This document shows, piece by piece, positions 8,331 to 17,862 of a stretch of 43,870 bases of DNA. The DNA is from Taishania sp036758285 (GTDB lineage: Bacteria; Bacteroidota; Bacteroidia; Flavobacteriales_D; Crocinitomicaceae), in NCBI GenBank assembly GCA_036758285.1, contig DAIOWV010000017.1, positions 1-43,870 on the forward strand, written 5' to 3'. The position numbers and the translations under genes are program-made. Position 1 is the first letter of the stretch; each line of letters begins with the position of its first letter. Under the pieces are notes generated by a model. It saw only the letters and a list, made by a program, of their open reading frames with translations, ran no database searches and was not told the origin of the DNA.

Positions 8331-8709
8331 AAGATTTCACGTCGAAATTGCTAAGGATGCATTAAGTGACATTATGTTCTTTTTATTGCTATTCTTCCTT
8401 ATCATTTCCACATTGGCAAATCCAAATGTTATCAAAATGGATTTACCAAAAGCTGATGCTCCTGAAAAAACTTCTCAGCAGCATTTAACTCTTGCAGTAA
8501 CTAAAGATGAAGGTTATTTTATTGATAAAAATCCAGTTGCGTTTGAAGATATTGAAAGTGTTTTGTTAGCAAAAACAGCTGAGTTAGGAAATACTACAGT
8601 AGTCGTACGAATCGCATATGACATGGAGGTTCAAAAATTAATAGATGTTCTTCAGATAGGTACTAAAAACGATTTGAAATTTGTAATTGCGGCAGACGTT
8701 ACGAAGTAA
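8311..8709 (+). CDS. exbD: ExbD/TolR-type biopolymer transport protein
   Basis: 132 residues: short cytoplasmic N-terminus, one membrane helix with the essential aspartate (LSDIMFFLLLFFLI, D20), then a periplasmic domain (about 45-132). It is the partner of ExbB, whose last codons it overlaps in another frame. Bacteroidota often have two exbD genes followed by tonB; here there is one, and a strong terminator follows, so TonB and the receptors must be encoded elsewhere. A TolR-like role in outer-membrane maintenance cannot be excluded. Confidence 0.87.
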   Translation: MAIKRNKRFHVEIAKDALSDIMFFLLLFFLIISTLANPNVIKMDLPKADAPEKTSQQHLTLAVTKDEGYFIDKNPVAFEDIESVLLAKTAELGNTTVVVRIAYDMEVQKLIDVLQIGTKNDLKFVIAADVTK

Positions 8710-8730
8710 TTAATAAGCTTATTCTTTTAA

Positions 8731-8766
8731 AAATCCCGAACCCATTTAAAGTTCGGGATTTTTTTA
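8731..8766 (+). terminator. Rho-independent terminator of exbB-exbD
   Basis: The stem AAATCCCGAAC (8731-8741) pairs exactly with GTTCGGGATTT (8751-8761) across a 9-nt loop and is followed by a T-run. Confidence 0.9.
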
Positions 8767-8824
8767 TTTTAATTTTTAATGTTATACTTGCTGTACATTG
8801 TAAATTATTATTTCCCATTTTTTA

Positions 8825-10198
8825 ATGAAGTTATTAATTGAAAATAGTATATTTTTTTGTTTAGGATTTTTCGGATTGTTTAATGGTGCTTTAATCGCTC
8901 AAGCAAATGTTACAAGAATAATAACTAATCATGGAGGTTACTTTTCAAGTAGTTCAAGTAGTCCTCAAACTGTAGATGTTTCCCAGCATCATTTATTGGC
9001 CTTTCAAACTGGTAATACAATTTGGTCAACAGGAGTAAATGACGCAGTTTTATCGTCTAATTCAGTTGTTTTTTCAAAGCAACATTTTTACGCGATGCCT
9101 GCAACAGTCGCAGGGAGTAATTCCAGTGCTGTAATTGGTATTGGAAGACAGTATGGTGGTTTTGTAAGTGGTAACGGATGTACCCCTGTGGTTGCACCTC
9201 CTTTTGGTAATAATGTTTCTGCTTATCTAACTGACGGAATACAGGGTTTAGATTTATCTACAGCAATTTTTAATATTGGTGGTACAACTACCTATACAGT
9301 ATCAAATATTTTGAGTACTTCTATTGGAGATGGTATTCCTGATATTATTGTAACACAAACAGGAGATTTAACTGGGACTACAACTTGGGATAAATTTAGA
9401 TTTTTAGATGCAAATAACAATTTAATAGGAAACGAAGCCGATGTGGTTTTTTCAAATGTTAGTATTGTAGCACATCCTACATGGAAGTTTTACCGTGTGA
9501 GTGATCTAGCATGTGGGGCTGCAACTGCTAGTTCTAGGCCTTTGAGAATTTTAGCATTTGATTTTGCTGATCTAGGTATTACAACTAGTAATTATGGAGC
9601 AATACAATTTTTTCAACATCGTATGACTCCAGCAAGTGATGTTGCTTTTGTTGCGTATAATCGAGTGTCAATTGTAGTATTACCCATAACATTGTCAAAA
9701 TTTAATGCAAATTTACAAGGTAGATATGTTAATGTTAATTGGCAGACAGAAACAGAAATAAATAATGATTACTTCGAAGTTGAACGAAGTGGAGATGGAA
9801 TCAATTGGGAACGTATAGCAAAAGTACCTGGAGCTGGTAATTCTCAAGCTCCAATTGATTATCAAATTGAGGATAAATATCCCATTTTAGGAACGTCTTA
9901 CTATCGATTGAAACAAACAGATTATGATGACAATAGCACTTATTCGAGCATTCAAGTAATTAATGTGAATGATAATAATGTTCAACTCTTTCCTAATCCT
10001 ACATCTGGAATCCTTACTGTTTCTGGAGTTTCGTCAAATGAGTGGAAAATAGTAAACTTGTTTGGACAAGATGTATCAAGTCAGATAGAAAGTGAAATTG
10101 TAACTGAAAATGTAGTTAAATTTAATACTGGAAATTTACCTTTTGGCTATTACATTTTTGAATATCAGGAAAATAAATACCCTTTTATTTTGAAATAA
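8825..10198 (+). CDS. Secreted protein with T9SS type A sorting domain
   Basis: 457 residues. The first 25 form a signal peptide (FFCLGFFGLFNGALIAQA). The body (26-290) is a beta-rich, Ser/Thr/Asn-rich region with no catalytic motif I recognise. From about 291 comes a fibronectin-like stretch common in Bacteroidota secreted proteins (LPITLSKFNANLQGRYVNVN ... NNDYFEVERSGDG). The last 70 residues are the sorting domain: LFPNPTSGILTVSG, then WKIVNLFGQDV, then LPFGYYIFEY and a final ILK. T9SS carries such proteins across the outer membrane and removes or attaches the tail. Likely a surface or released protein; function unknown. It is convergent with the following transporter gene, only 21 nt away. 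Confidence 0.85.
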   Translation: MKLLIENSIFFCLGFFGLFNGALIAQANVTRIITNHGGYFSSSSSSPQTVDVSQHHLLAFQTGNTIWSTGVNDAVLSSNSVVFSKQHFYAMPATVAGSNSSAVIGIGRQYGGFVSGNGCTPVVAPPFGNNVSAYLTDGIQGLDLSTAIFNIGGTTTYTVSNILSTSIGDGIPDIIVTQTGDLTGTTTWDKFRFLDANNNLIGNEADVVFSNVSIVAHPTWKFYRVSDLACGAATASSRPLRILAFDFADLGITTSNYGAIQFFQHRMTPASDVAFVAYNRVSIVVLPITLSKFNANLQGRYVNVNWQTETEINNDYFEVERSGDGINWERIAKVPGAGNSQAPIDYQIEDKYPILGTSYYRLKQTDYDDNSTYSSIQVINVNDNNVQLFPNPTSGILTVSGVSSNEWKIVNLFGQDVSSQIESEIVTENVVKFNTGNLPFGYYIFEYQENKYPFILK

Positions 10199-10219
10199 TG
10201 TAGCCTTAAAAATTACTTG

Positions 10220-11881
10220 TTATTCAAATATTATGTTCTGATTTTTAAGTTTTCCCTTAACAAAAAACGCATAAAATGTTAAGTATAAAAAACAGACAAA
10301 TCCAATTATAAATGATAATTTAATGCCAAATAGGTCAGCAAATTTCCCTTGTAAAGGTGGGATAATCGCTCCTCCTAAAATCATCATTACTAAAAATGCA
10401 GACCCTTGTGTTTGATATTTCCCTAATCCAGCAAGAGCTAGTGAAAAAATACATGGCCACATGATTGAACAAAATAATCCACCACTTAAAAACGCATAAA
10501 TTGAAACAATGCCAGAAGTTAATATACCAATACCAATAAAAATTGCACCTAATATTCCAAAAATTCCCAATGTTAATACAGGTTTATCTTTTGTAAGGTA
10601 AAAAGCGATTGACTGAAAAATAACACAAATGATATACCACTTCAACGGTGCAACTTGATAACCACATAAATAACCGACACCTAATATTACTCCAAAAGCA
10701 ATGAGAGGTACAATGAATTGTAAGATTAATTTGTAGCTTTCTTTCAGCTTAAAAATAGCAATAGCACCAGTCCAACGTCCTATCATTAAGCTTCCCCAAT
10801 ACATTGAAATATAGGGAGTTGTTTGAGAAACATCCATTTGATGATTTTTTTGTAACAATTCACTTAGATTACTACCAATTGCAACTTCAACGCCAACATA
10901 GATGAAAATAGCAAGCATTCCCAATGTTAGCTGAGGGTATTGCATTGCACCCCAACCAATTTTTTGCCTTTCTCCTCTGAAATAAGCTACCATCAATCCG
11001 ATAATAACAACGAATAATCCAATTAACCATCCTATAATTCTTATTTGCTCAGCTTCTTCAGTTGTACCACTAAAGATTGAACTGTAACTGTAAAACACTG
11101 GTGCAAATGAGATAATAAGTAACCCAGTGATGATCATAAGTGTTGTTATTGCTTTTGATTCGGGTTGCTGGTCGTTGGTTTGAATCGTTTTTCCTTCAGG
11201 TACGTTTTTTGAAATTTTAAAAATCAATGCAACACATAAGAACAGTAATCCAACACATCCGTATAAGATACTCACTTTGTCTAGTTCTAATAATTTAATT
11301 TGTTCACTACTTATTGCAGCAGTTGTTCCAAATAATGCTAATGAAATAACTAAAGGTCCGATTGTTGCCCCAAAGCTATTAACAGCTCCACCTAGTGTAA
11401 TTCGTGTGCTGCCAGATTTTTCATCTCCAAGAATAATCATAAATGGATTCGCAGAGGTTTGTTGTAATGAAAATCCTAATGCTACAATGAATAACCCCAA
11501 TAACATACCCGAAAAAGCATTATTGTAGACTGAAACAATCATTGCACCAGCACCAATTGAGGAGAATAGAAGACCTAAGAATATTGTTTTTTTATATCCC
11601 CAAGATCCAACTAAATCACGACCTCTTGAAGAACTTATAAGAAAAAGAGTTAATGCACCTAGATAGTAAGCACCATAAAAAGCAAAATCCACTAGCTGAC
11701 TTTGAAATTGATCTAAACCAAAATATTCTTTACAAAATGGAATAAAAACGGTATTTCCAGATGCAATAAATCCCCAGAAGAAAAAAACAGAAGTCAAAGT
11801 TGCTAATGCACTATGATTTGTTTTTGTTTCCTGATTTATAGTAGTTTGTTCATCTATTAAATGATTGTCAATTAAACTCAT
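10220..11881 (-). CDS. FucP-type sugar:proton symporter (MFS, FHS family)
   Basis: 553 residues with 12-14 hydrophobic segments. The first helix region TSVFFFWGFIASGNTVFIP and the following DFAFYGAYYLGAL are typical of the fucose/glucose/galactose transporters of the MFS, and the Q-T-S-A-N-P-F segment of helix 4 is present. The protein is about 110 residues longer than E. coli FucP; the extra length sits in the middle (about 235-310) and appears to add a pair of membrane helices, a form I associate with Bacteroidota sugar MFS proteins. The substrate is not readable. Transcribed divergently from fumC. Confidence 0.87.
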   Translation of the reverse strand: MSLIDNHLIDEQTTINQETKTNHSALATLTSVFFFWGFIASGNTVFIPFCKEYFGLDQFQSQLVDFAFYGAYYLGALTLFLISSSRGRDLVGSWGYKKTIFLGLLFSSIGAGAMIVSVYNNAFSGMLLGLFIVALGFSLQQTSANPFMIILGDEKSGSTRITLGGAVNSFGATIGPLVISLALFGTTAAISSEQIKLLELDKVSILYGCVGLLFLCVALIFKISKNVPEGKTIQTNDQQPESKAITTLMIITGLLIISFAPVFYSYSSIFSGTTEEAEQIRIIGWLIGLFVVIIGLMVAYFRGERQKIGWGAMQYPQLTLGMLAIFIYVGVEVAIGSNLSELLQKNHQMDVSQTTPYISMYWGSLMIGRWTGAIAIFKLKESYKLILQFIVPLIAFGVILGVGYLCGYQVAPLKWYIICVIFQSIAFYLTKDKPVLTLGIFGILGAIFIGIGILTSGIVSIYAFLSGGLFCSIMWPCIFSLALAGLGKYQTQGSAFLVMMILGGAIIPPLQGKFADLFGIKLSFIIGFVCFLYLTFYAFFVKGKLKNQNIIFE

Positions 11882-12034
11882 AGTAAGAAAATATATGATG
11901 AAAATACAAACCTTTCAGAAATCAACAATAGAAAATGAAAGAAATGTCAAAAGAAGATGGGATTATATCGAACCTTAAAGAATATTTTGGCGATGAAAGT
12001 TGGAATTATAATTAAAATATTCTTTTAAAATTCC

Positions 12035-12042
12035 TATATTCG
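12035..12042 (+). promoter_or_regulatory. -7-like promoter box of fumC
   Basis: TATATTCG differs from TAnnTTTG at one base; it is 31 nt before the fumC ATG. Confidence 0.4.
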
Positions 12043-12073
12043 CACACGATAAAATACCTTAAAATTTAATATT

Positions 12074-13462
12074 ATGAGTACGTATAGAACAGAAAAAGAT
12101 ACAATTGGAGAAGTTCAAGTTCCTGCAGATAAATATTGGGGCGCACAAACAGAACGTTCTAGAAATAATTTTAAAATTGGAGAAGAAGGCTCAATGCCGA
12201 AGGGGATTATCGAAGCATTTGCTTATTTGAAAAAAGCAGCAGCTCATGCAAACCACGACTTAGGAGTACTTCCGGTTGAAAAAAGAGATGCAATCTCTCA
12301 AGTATGCGATGAAATTCTTGAAGGTAAATTAGATAATGAATTTCCTTTGGTTATTTGGCAAACAGGTTCAGGAACGCAAAGCAATATGAACGTAAATGAA
12401 GTTGTTGCACACAGAGCACAAGTACTTGCTGGAAAACAAATTGGTGAAGGTGATAAAGTGTTGCAACCAAATGATGATGTAAATAAATCACAATCATCAA
12501 ATGATACTTACCCTACAGCAATGCATATTGCATGTTACAAAATTTTGATTGAAAACACAATCCCGTCTGTTGAACAATTAAGAGATACTTTGGATAAAAA
12601 AGCAAAAGCTTTTGCAGATATCGTAAAAATTGGTCGTACACATTTAATGGATGCAACTCCTTTGACATTAGGTCAAGAATTTTCTGGATACGTTGCTCAA
12701 TTGAATTATGGAGTGAAAGCTCTTAAAAACACATTGGCGCATTTGTCTGAATTGGCTCTTGGTGGTACAGCTGTTGGAACTGGATTGAATGCTCCAAAAG
12801 GATATGATGTTTTGGTAGCAAAAAAAATAGCTGAGTTTACAAAACTACCTTTTGTTACAGCACCAAATAAATTTGAAGCATTGGCAGCGCATGATGCAAT
12901 CGTTGAGTCGCATGGAGCATTGAAACAATTGGCTGTTTCCCTAAATAAAATAGCAAATGATATTAGAATGATGGCTTCAGGACCTCGTTCTGGAATTGGT
13001 GAAATTATTATTCCAGCAAATGAACCAGGATCTTCTATTATGCCAGGGAAAGTTAATCCAACGCAATGTGAAGCAATGACAATGGTTTGTGCGCAGGTAA
13101 TGGGGAATGATGTGGCAATTACAATTGGAGGTACACAAGGTCATTATGAATTAAATGTATTTAAACCTATGATGGCAGCAAACTTTTTGCAATCAGCTCG
13201 TTTACTTGGTGATGCATGCCGTTCGTTTGATGAGCATTGTGCGATAGGTATCGAGCCGAATCAAAGAAGAATTGACGAATTAGTAAATAATTCATTGATG
13301 CTAGTTACTGCTTTAAATACTAAAATTGGATATTACAAAGCAGCTGAAATTGCAAATTCTGCTCATGAAAATGGTACTACTTTAAAAGAAGAAGCCACTC
13401 GTTTAGGATATGTTACTGCTGAAGAGTATGACGAATTGGTTGATCCAAGAAAAATGATTTAA
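12074..13462 (+). CDS. fumC: Class II fumarate hydratase
   Basis: 462 residues, the usual size of the iron-independent homotetrameric enzyme that interconverts fumarate and malate in the TCA cycle. Visible motifs are the N-terminal KDTIGEVQVPADKYWGAQTERS, the region QTGSGTQSNMNVNEV, KSQSSNDTYPTAMH, GRTHLMDATPLTLGQE and the family signature GSSIMPGKVNP (319-329) with the catalytic serine loop. No residue seems missing. It is a single-gene unit: a -7-like box upstream and a hairpin terminator with a T-run downstream. Confidence 0.97.
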   Translation: MSTYRTEKDTIGEVQVPADKYWGAQTERSRNNFKIGEEGSMPKGIIEAFAYLKKAAAHANHDLGVLPVEKRDAISQVCDEILEGKLDNEFPLVIWQTGSGTQSNMNVNEVVAHRAQVLAGKQIGEGDKVLQPNDDVNKSQSSNDTYPTAMHIACYKILIENTIPSVEQLRDTLDKKAKAFADIVKIGRTHLMDATPLTLGQEFSGYVAQLNYGVKALKNTLAHLSELALGGTAVGTGLNAPKGYDVLVAKKIAEFTKLPFVTAPNKFEALAAHDAIVESHGALKQLAVSLNKIANDIRMMASGPRSGIGEIIIPANEPGSSIMPGKVNPTQCEAMTMVCAQVMGNDVAITIGGTQGHYELNVFKPMMAANFLQSARLLGDACRSFDEHCAIGIEPNQRRIDELVNNSLMLVTALNTKIGYYKAAEIANSAHENGTTLKEEATRLGYVTAEEYDELVDPRKMI

Positions 13463-13486
13463 TCTATTTTATAAAAAATAAGTTAG

Positions 13487-13519
13487 AGCTTCTGACATTC
13501 GTGTTGGAAGCTTTTTTTA
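13487..13519 (+). terminator. Terminator of fumC
   Basis: AGCTTC (13487-13492) pairs with GAAGCT (13507-13512), with an inner ACA/TGT pair closing a TTCG loop, followed by seven T. Confidence 0.8.
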
Positions 13520-13528
13520 TAAAAAACA

Positions 13529-13561
13529 AAGAGGGGAAAAGCACGAACTAAATCCCCTCTT
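13529..13561 (-). terminator. Hairpin with T-run on the minus strand, no obvious gene
   Basis: AAGAGGGGA (13529-13537) and TCCCCTCTT (13553-13561) form a perfect 9-bp stem. The T-rich side follows the hairpin only when read on the minus strand (TTTGTTTTTTAT). No minus-strand gene ends here, so it may shield fumC from antisense transcription or end an unseen RNA. Confidence 0.4.
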
Positions 13562-13678
13562 AAAATGAAATTATATTTCACTTATGAAACCACTTATTAA
13601 ACGTAATAATTTTATTTTGTTACATTTAACTTTACCACATTTGAGTATTTAATAGCTTTTATTTATCATACTACAGTT

Positions 13679-14368
13679 ATGGACAAACATTTTATTGAAG
13701 AGGTCATCGAATGGGATGTAGAAAATTGGAAACATGCCCTTTTATTTTGGAATGATGTAATTCAGGCAACAACCGAAAATGAAAATAAGGGACTTGAATT
13801 AGGTGGACGAAGAGGTGGACCTTCATTGTGGTTGGCAAGCAAAGGATACGATGTCGTTTGTTCAGACTTAGAAAACCCTCAAGAGAATGCAAAGTTATTG
13901 CACGATAAATATAAAACTTCAGGTGTTATTTCCTACGAAGCCATAAGTGCGACAAATATTCCTTATGAAAATCATTTTGATGTAATTGTAATGAAGTCGA
14001 TAATTGGTGGAGTTAGTCATTCAGGGCAAGATGAACTTCAGAAAAAAGTCATCGATGAATGTTTGAAAGCATTAAAGCCTGGAGGGCAATTATTATTTGC
14101 TGAGAATTTAGATGCCTCTGTATTACATCGATTTGCTAGAAAGAGATTTGTAAAATGGGGGAGTGCTTGGAATTATTTGAAGTATAAAAACATCCCCAAT
14201 TTATTTACTGATTGGAAAAGCTTAAAGTTTGAAACAGTTGGTTTCTTTGCTGCATTTGGGCGTTCAGAAAATCAACGGAGAATGTTGGGGAAAATCGATC
14301 GTTTTTTTCATCCAATATTGCCTAAAAAGATAAAATACATTGTCTATGGAGTAGCTGTAAAAAAGTAA
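13679..14368 (+). CDS. Class I SAM-dependent methyltransferase, substrate unknown
   Basis: 229 residues. The SAM-binding core is visible: motif I reads GLELGGRRGGPSLWLASKGY (about 39-58), in place of the common DxGxGxG; an acidic end of strand 2 follows (VVCSDLENP). Motif IV FDVIVMKSIIGGV and a post-motif KALKPGGQLLFAENLD complete the fold. The lysine- and aromatic-rich C-terminus (from about 150) resembles methyltransferases acting on lipids, quinones or sugars, but this is weak. It stands alone between fumC and gcvP, with its own 216-nt upstream region. I would not assign a gene name. Confidence 0.75.
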   Translation: MDKHFIEEVIEWDVENWKHALLFWNDVIQATTENENKGLELGGRRGGPSLWLASKGYDVVCSDLENPQENAKLLHDKYKTSGVISYEAISATNIPYENHFDVIVMKSIIGGVSHSGQDELQKKVIDECLKALKPGGQLLFAENLDASVLHRFARKRFVKWGSAWNYLKYKNIPNLFTDWKSLKFETVGFFAAFGRSENQRRMLGKIDRFFHPILPKKIKYIVYGVAVKK

Positions 14369-14489
14369 ATTTCGAAAGAAAAACAGTTAACACTTTTAAT
14401 AGAAATTACTTAGTTAAATGCGTTTAGCAATCCATTTATTGAGTAAAAATCATTAAAAGACACTACTACTATTCTAATAATTTATTTTG

Positions 14490-14497
14490 TATCTTTG
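14490..14497 (+). promoter_or_regulatory. Bacteroidota -7 promoter box of gcvP
   Basis: TATCTTTG matches TAnnTTTG exactly and lies 34 nt before the gcvP ATG. No glycine-riboswitch-like structure is evident in the short leader. Confidence 0.6.
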
Positions 14498-14531
14498 CAT
14501 ATCGAAAATTAATTAAAAACAACCGTTTGAA

Positions 14532-17387
14532 ATGAGTACTTTTTCCCGTAGACACATAGGACCAAATGCACAAGAAAAGGCCGCTATGTTGAATAAAATT
14601 GGTGTAGCTTCTGTTGCTGAATTGATTGACAAAACGATTCCTGCTCATATTCGTTTGAGTAGTGATTTGGCTGTTGATAATGCATTGACTGAACAGGAGT
14701 ATTTACAACACATTTCACAATTAGCAGCTAAAAACAAAGTTTTTAAGTCATTTATCGGGTTGGGATACAATGAAACAATTACCCCTTCTGTGATTTTGAG
14801 AAATGTTCTTGAAAATCCAGGATGGTACACAGCATATACGCCTTACCAAGCAGAAATTTCTCAAGGTCGTTTGGAAGCTTTATTGAATTTCCAAACAATG
14901 GTTTTGGATTTGACAGGTTTAGAATTGGCAAATGCATCTTTATTGGATGAAGCAACTGCAGCAGCAGAAGCAATGTTGATGTTTTACAACTCTCGTTCTC
15001 GCGATGAAGTGAAAAACGGTGTCAACAAATTTTTCATTGCAAACGATATTTTCCCGCAAACAAAAGATGTTGTTACGGGAAGAGCAAAAAACCTTGGTAT
15101 CGAATTGGTAGAAGGTGATGTTGAATCGTTTTCAGGTGACACAACTTTCTTCGGAGCGTTGGTACAATACCCAAATAAAAACGGAGAAGTTAAAGACATC
15201 AAAGGGTTTACTGCTCGTGTGAAAACAAGTGGAATTCGCGTAGCAGTAGCTGCAGATATTCTTTCATTGGTACTTTTGGAAGCTCCAGGTAAATTTGGAG
15301 TAGATGTTGTTTGTGGTACGTCACAACGTTTTGGTGTTCCAATGGGATACGGAGGACCTCATGCAGCATTTTTTGCTACAAAAGACGAATATAAAAGAAA
15401 TATTCCTGGGCGTATCATTGGGGTTTCCAAAGATGCAGATGGAAACATGGCTTTGAGAATGGCGTTGCAAACACGTGAGCAACACATCAAACGCGACAAA
15501 GCAACGTCAAATATTTGTACAGCACAAGCTTTGTTGGCTGTGATGGCAAGTATGTATGCTGTTTATCACGGACCTCAAGGTTTGAAAGCAATTGCTGAAA
15601 ATGTGCATTCATTGGCAGCGAGAACTGCAAACGGATTGAAAGGAATGGGAATCGAAGTAAGTGCAACACCTTTCTTTGATACTGTTTGGGTAAAAGGTTT
15701 GGATACTGCAAAAGTAAAAACAGTTGCTGAAAATCATAAAATTAACTTCAATTATGTTTTTGCATCTGATTTAACAATCAGTTTCGGTGAAACACATACA
15801 GCAGAAGATGTGCAAACAATTTTAACTGTTTTCGCAGAAGTAACAGGGAAAAACAAAGGAATAGCAGACGATGCAACTTCTTCCTTGACTGGAAGTTTAT
15901 TGCGTTCAGATGAAATTTTGACACACCCAACTTTTAACTCGTTTCATTCAGAATCCTTGATGATGCGTTACTTGAAACGTTTGGAAAACAAAGATCTTTC
16001 GTTGGTTCACTCAATGATTCCGTTGGGATCTTGTACAATGAAATTGAATGCAGCTTCAGAATTGATTCCAATTACAAATCCTCAGTTTGCTAACTTGCAC
16101 CCATTTGCACCAGCAAATCAAGTGGAAGGAATGTTGGAAATGATTCAGCAATTGGAAAAAGATTTGTGTGCCTGTACAGGATTTGCAGGAGTTTCCTTGC
16201 AACCAAATTCAGGGGCACAAGGAGAATACGCTGGTTTGATGGTAATCAAAGCATACCACGAATCAAGAGGAGATTTTAACCGTACAAAAATTATCATTCC
16301 TTCATCAGCTCACGGAACAAACCCTGCGTCTGCAGTAGTTGCTGGTTTCGAAGTTGTGGTAACAGGTTGTGATGATCAAGGTAACATCGACATCGAGGAA
16401 TTGAGAGCAAAAGCGACTGAATTGAAAGATGTATTGGGTGGAATCATGGTTACTTACCCGTCAACTCACGGAGTTTACGAAGAAGGTATTAAAGAAATTA
16501 CTTCAATCATCCATGAAAATGGAGGGCAAGTATACATGGATGGTGCGAACATGAATGCGCAAGTTGGATTGACAAATCCAGGAAATATTGGTGCAGACGT
16601 CTGTCACTTGAACTTACATAAAACATTTGCAATTCCTCATGGAGGAGGTGGCCCAGGAGTTGGACCAATCGGTGTAGCTGCTCACTTGGTACCTTTCTTG
16701 CCTACAAACGCAGTGGTTGCAACAGGTGGAGCGAATGCAATTCACGGAGTTTCTGCTGCACCATTTGGAAGTGCATTGATTTTGTTGATTTCTTACGGAT
16801 ACATCAAAATGCTGGGAGCAAAAGGATTGAGAGAGGCAACTGAAACAGCTATCTTGAATGCGAATTATATTGCTTCTTCACTGAAAGAACATTATCCAAT
16901 TTTGTACACTGGAAAAAATGGAACAGTTGCACACGAATTGATTTTGGATGGACGCGAATTGAAGAAAACTTCAGATGTTGAAGTTGCAGATATCGCAAAA
17001 CGTTTGATTGACTTCGGGTTCCATGCTCCAACGGTTTCTTTCCCAGTTGCCGGAACATTGATGATCGAACCAACTGAGTCAGAAGACAAAGGTGAAATGG
17101 ATCGTTTCATTACTGCAATGATTAAAATTCGTGAAGAAATTCGCGATATTGAGAACGGTCATGCAGACAAAGAAAACAACCTATTGAAAAATGCACCACA
17201 TACTGCAGATTGTATGATCAATTTAGATTGGAATTATCCTTATACTCCACAAGAAGCAGCTTATCCTGTAGCTTATTTAAAAGATTTTAAATATTGGGTG
17301 CCTGTTAGACGAGTTGATAATGCATTAGGAGATAGAAACTTAATCTGTTCTTGCCCAAGTGTTGAGTCTTATGCTATTGTTGAATAA
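14532..17387 (+). CDS. gcvP: Glycine dehydrogenase (aminomethyl-transferring), P protein
   Basis: 951 residues, the fused single-chain form (bacterial gcvPA plus gcvPB). This pyridoxal-phosphate enzyme decarboxylates glycine and passes the aminomethyl group to lipoyl-H protein. The N-terminal half starts FSRRHIGPN and holds GLGYNETITPSVILRN and TPYQAEISQGRLEALLNFQT. The C-terminal half holds HSMIPLGSCTMKLN, QPNSGAQGEYAGL and HLNLHKTFAIPHGGGGPG, in which the lysine of LHKTF binds the cofactor. It ends with the typical CSCPSVESY. gcvT and gcvH are not adjacent, which is common in this phylum. Own promoter and strong terminator. Confidence 0.98.
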   Translation: MSTFSRRHIGPNAQEKAAMLNKIGVASVAELIDKTIPAHIRLSSDLAVDNALTEQEYLQHISQLAAKNKVFKSFIGLGYNETITPSVILRNVLENPGWYTAYTPYQAEISQGRLEALLNFQTMVLDLTGLELANASLLDEATAAAEAMLMFYNSRSRDEVKNGVNKFFIANDIFPQTKDVVTGRAKNLGIELVEGDVESFSGDTTFFGALVQYPNKNGEVKDIKGFTARVKTSGIRVAVAADILSLVLLEAPGKFGVDVVCGTSQRFGVPMGYGGPHAAFFATKDEYKRNIPGRIIGVSKDADGNMALRMALQTREQHIKRDKATSNICTAQALLAVMASMYAVYHGPQGLKAIAENVHSLAARTANGLKGMGIEVSATPFFDTVWVKGLDTAKVKTVAENHKINFNYVFASDLTISFGETHTAEDVQTILTVFAEVTGKNKGIADDATSSLTGSLLRSDEILTHPTFNSFHSESLMMRYLKRLENKDLSLVHSMIPLGSCTMKLNAASELIPITNPQFANLHPFAPANQVEGMLEMIQQLEKDLCACTGFAGVSLQPNSGAQGEYAGLMVIKAYHESRGDFNRTKIIIPSSAHGTNPASAVVAGFEVVVTGCDDQGNIDIEELRAKATELKDVLGGIMVTYPSTHGVYEEGIKEITSIIHENGGQVYMDGANMNAQVGLTNPGNIGADVCHLNLHKTFAIPHGGGGPGVGPIGVAAHLVPFLPTNAVVATGGANAIHGVSAAPFGSALILLISYGYIKMLGAKGLREATETAILNANYIASSLKEHYPILYTGKNGTVAHELILDGRELKKTSDVEVADIAKRLIDFGFHAPTVSFPVAGTLMIEPTESEDKGEMDRFITAMIKIREEIRDIENGHADKENNLLKNAPHTADCMINLDWNYPYTPQEAAYPVAYLKDFKYWVPVRRVDNALGDRNLICSCPSVESYAIVE

Positions 17388-17412
17388 ACTATAGTTACAT
17401 AATATTTTAAGT

Positions 17413-17447
17413 AAAAAATCCGACAATTAATATTGTCGGATTTTTTT
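17413..17447 (+). terminator. Terminator of gcvP
   Basis: CCGACAAT (17420-17427) and ATTGTCGG (17432-17439) pair across a TAAT loop; the stem extends with A:T pairs and ends in seven T. Confidence 0.9.
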
Positions 17448-17862
17448 GTGGATAGTGGTGATTTTTATCTTTAATCTATTGTTTGAAAAATTTTAAAGCC
17501 GATTATTAACTTTTTATAAACGGCTTTTTGGGAAATCAATCTATCATTTAATAAACTAACTTTATTTACTACTTCACTTTTAATTGTTTATCTTAATTCT
17601 AACTCTGTCATCAATAGGAAATCGAGTAACAATGATTAATTGTGAATTTGTTAAAATCCTTCAACTTATAAAGTATAAACACAAAAGTATAACATGTAAA
17701 ATTGTTTTTTCCTTTCGGTTTATGAAATGATCTTTTGAGTTTATGAAAAGTGTGTTTTATTGTTTGAAATAAATATTCAATTATTTAGAATAACTAATTA
17801 ATGTTTAATTCATCATTTCCTAACATGAAATCATTATTAATATTGGAATTTTGCAGAAAAAA
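17448..17862 (+). other. AT-rich non-coding stretch between gcvP and the MarC-type gene
   Basis: About 415 bases with no credible gene on either strand. It contains a second, weaker hairpin (AAAGCCG at 17495-17501 with CGGCTTT at 17521-17527, 19-nt loop, then TTGGG) that could be a back-up terminator, and near its end GAATTTTG (17846-17853), one base off the -7 consensus and placed correctly for the next gene. No tRNA, repeat array or mobile element is visible. Confidence 0.6.

Noticed and set aside
11935..12015. 26-codon frame (MKEMSKEDGIISNLKEYFGD...) between the sugar transporter and fumC
   Set aside because: Very short, overlapped by another short open frame, and lying just before the fumC promoter; no support beyond being open.
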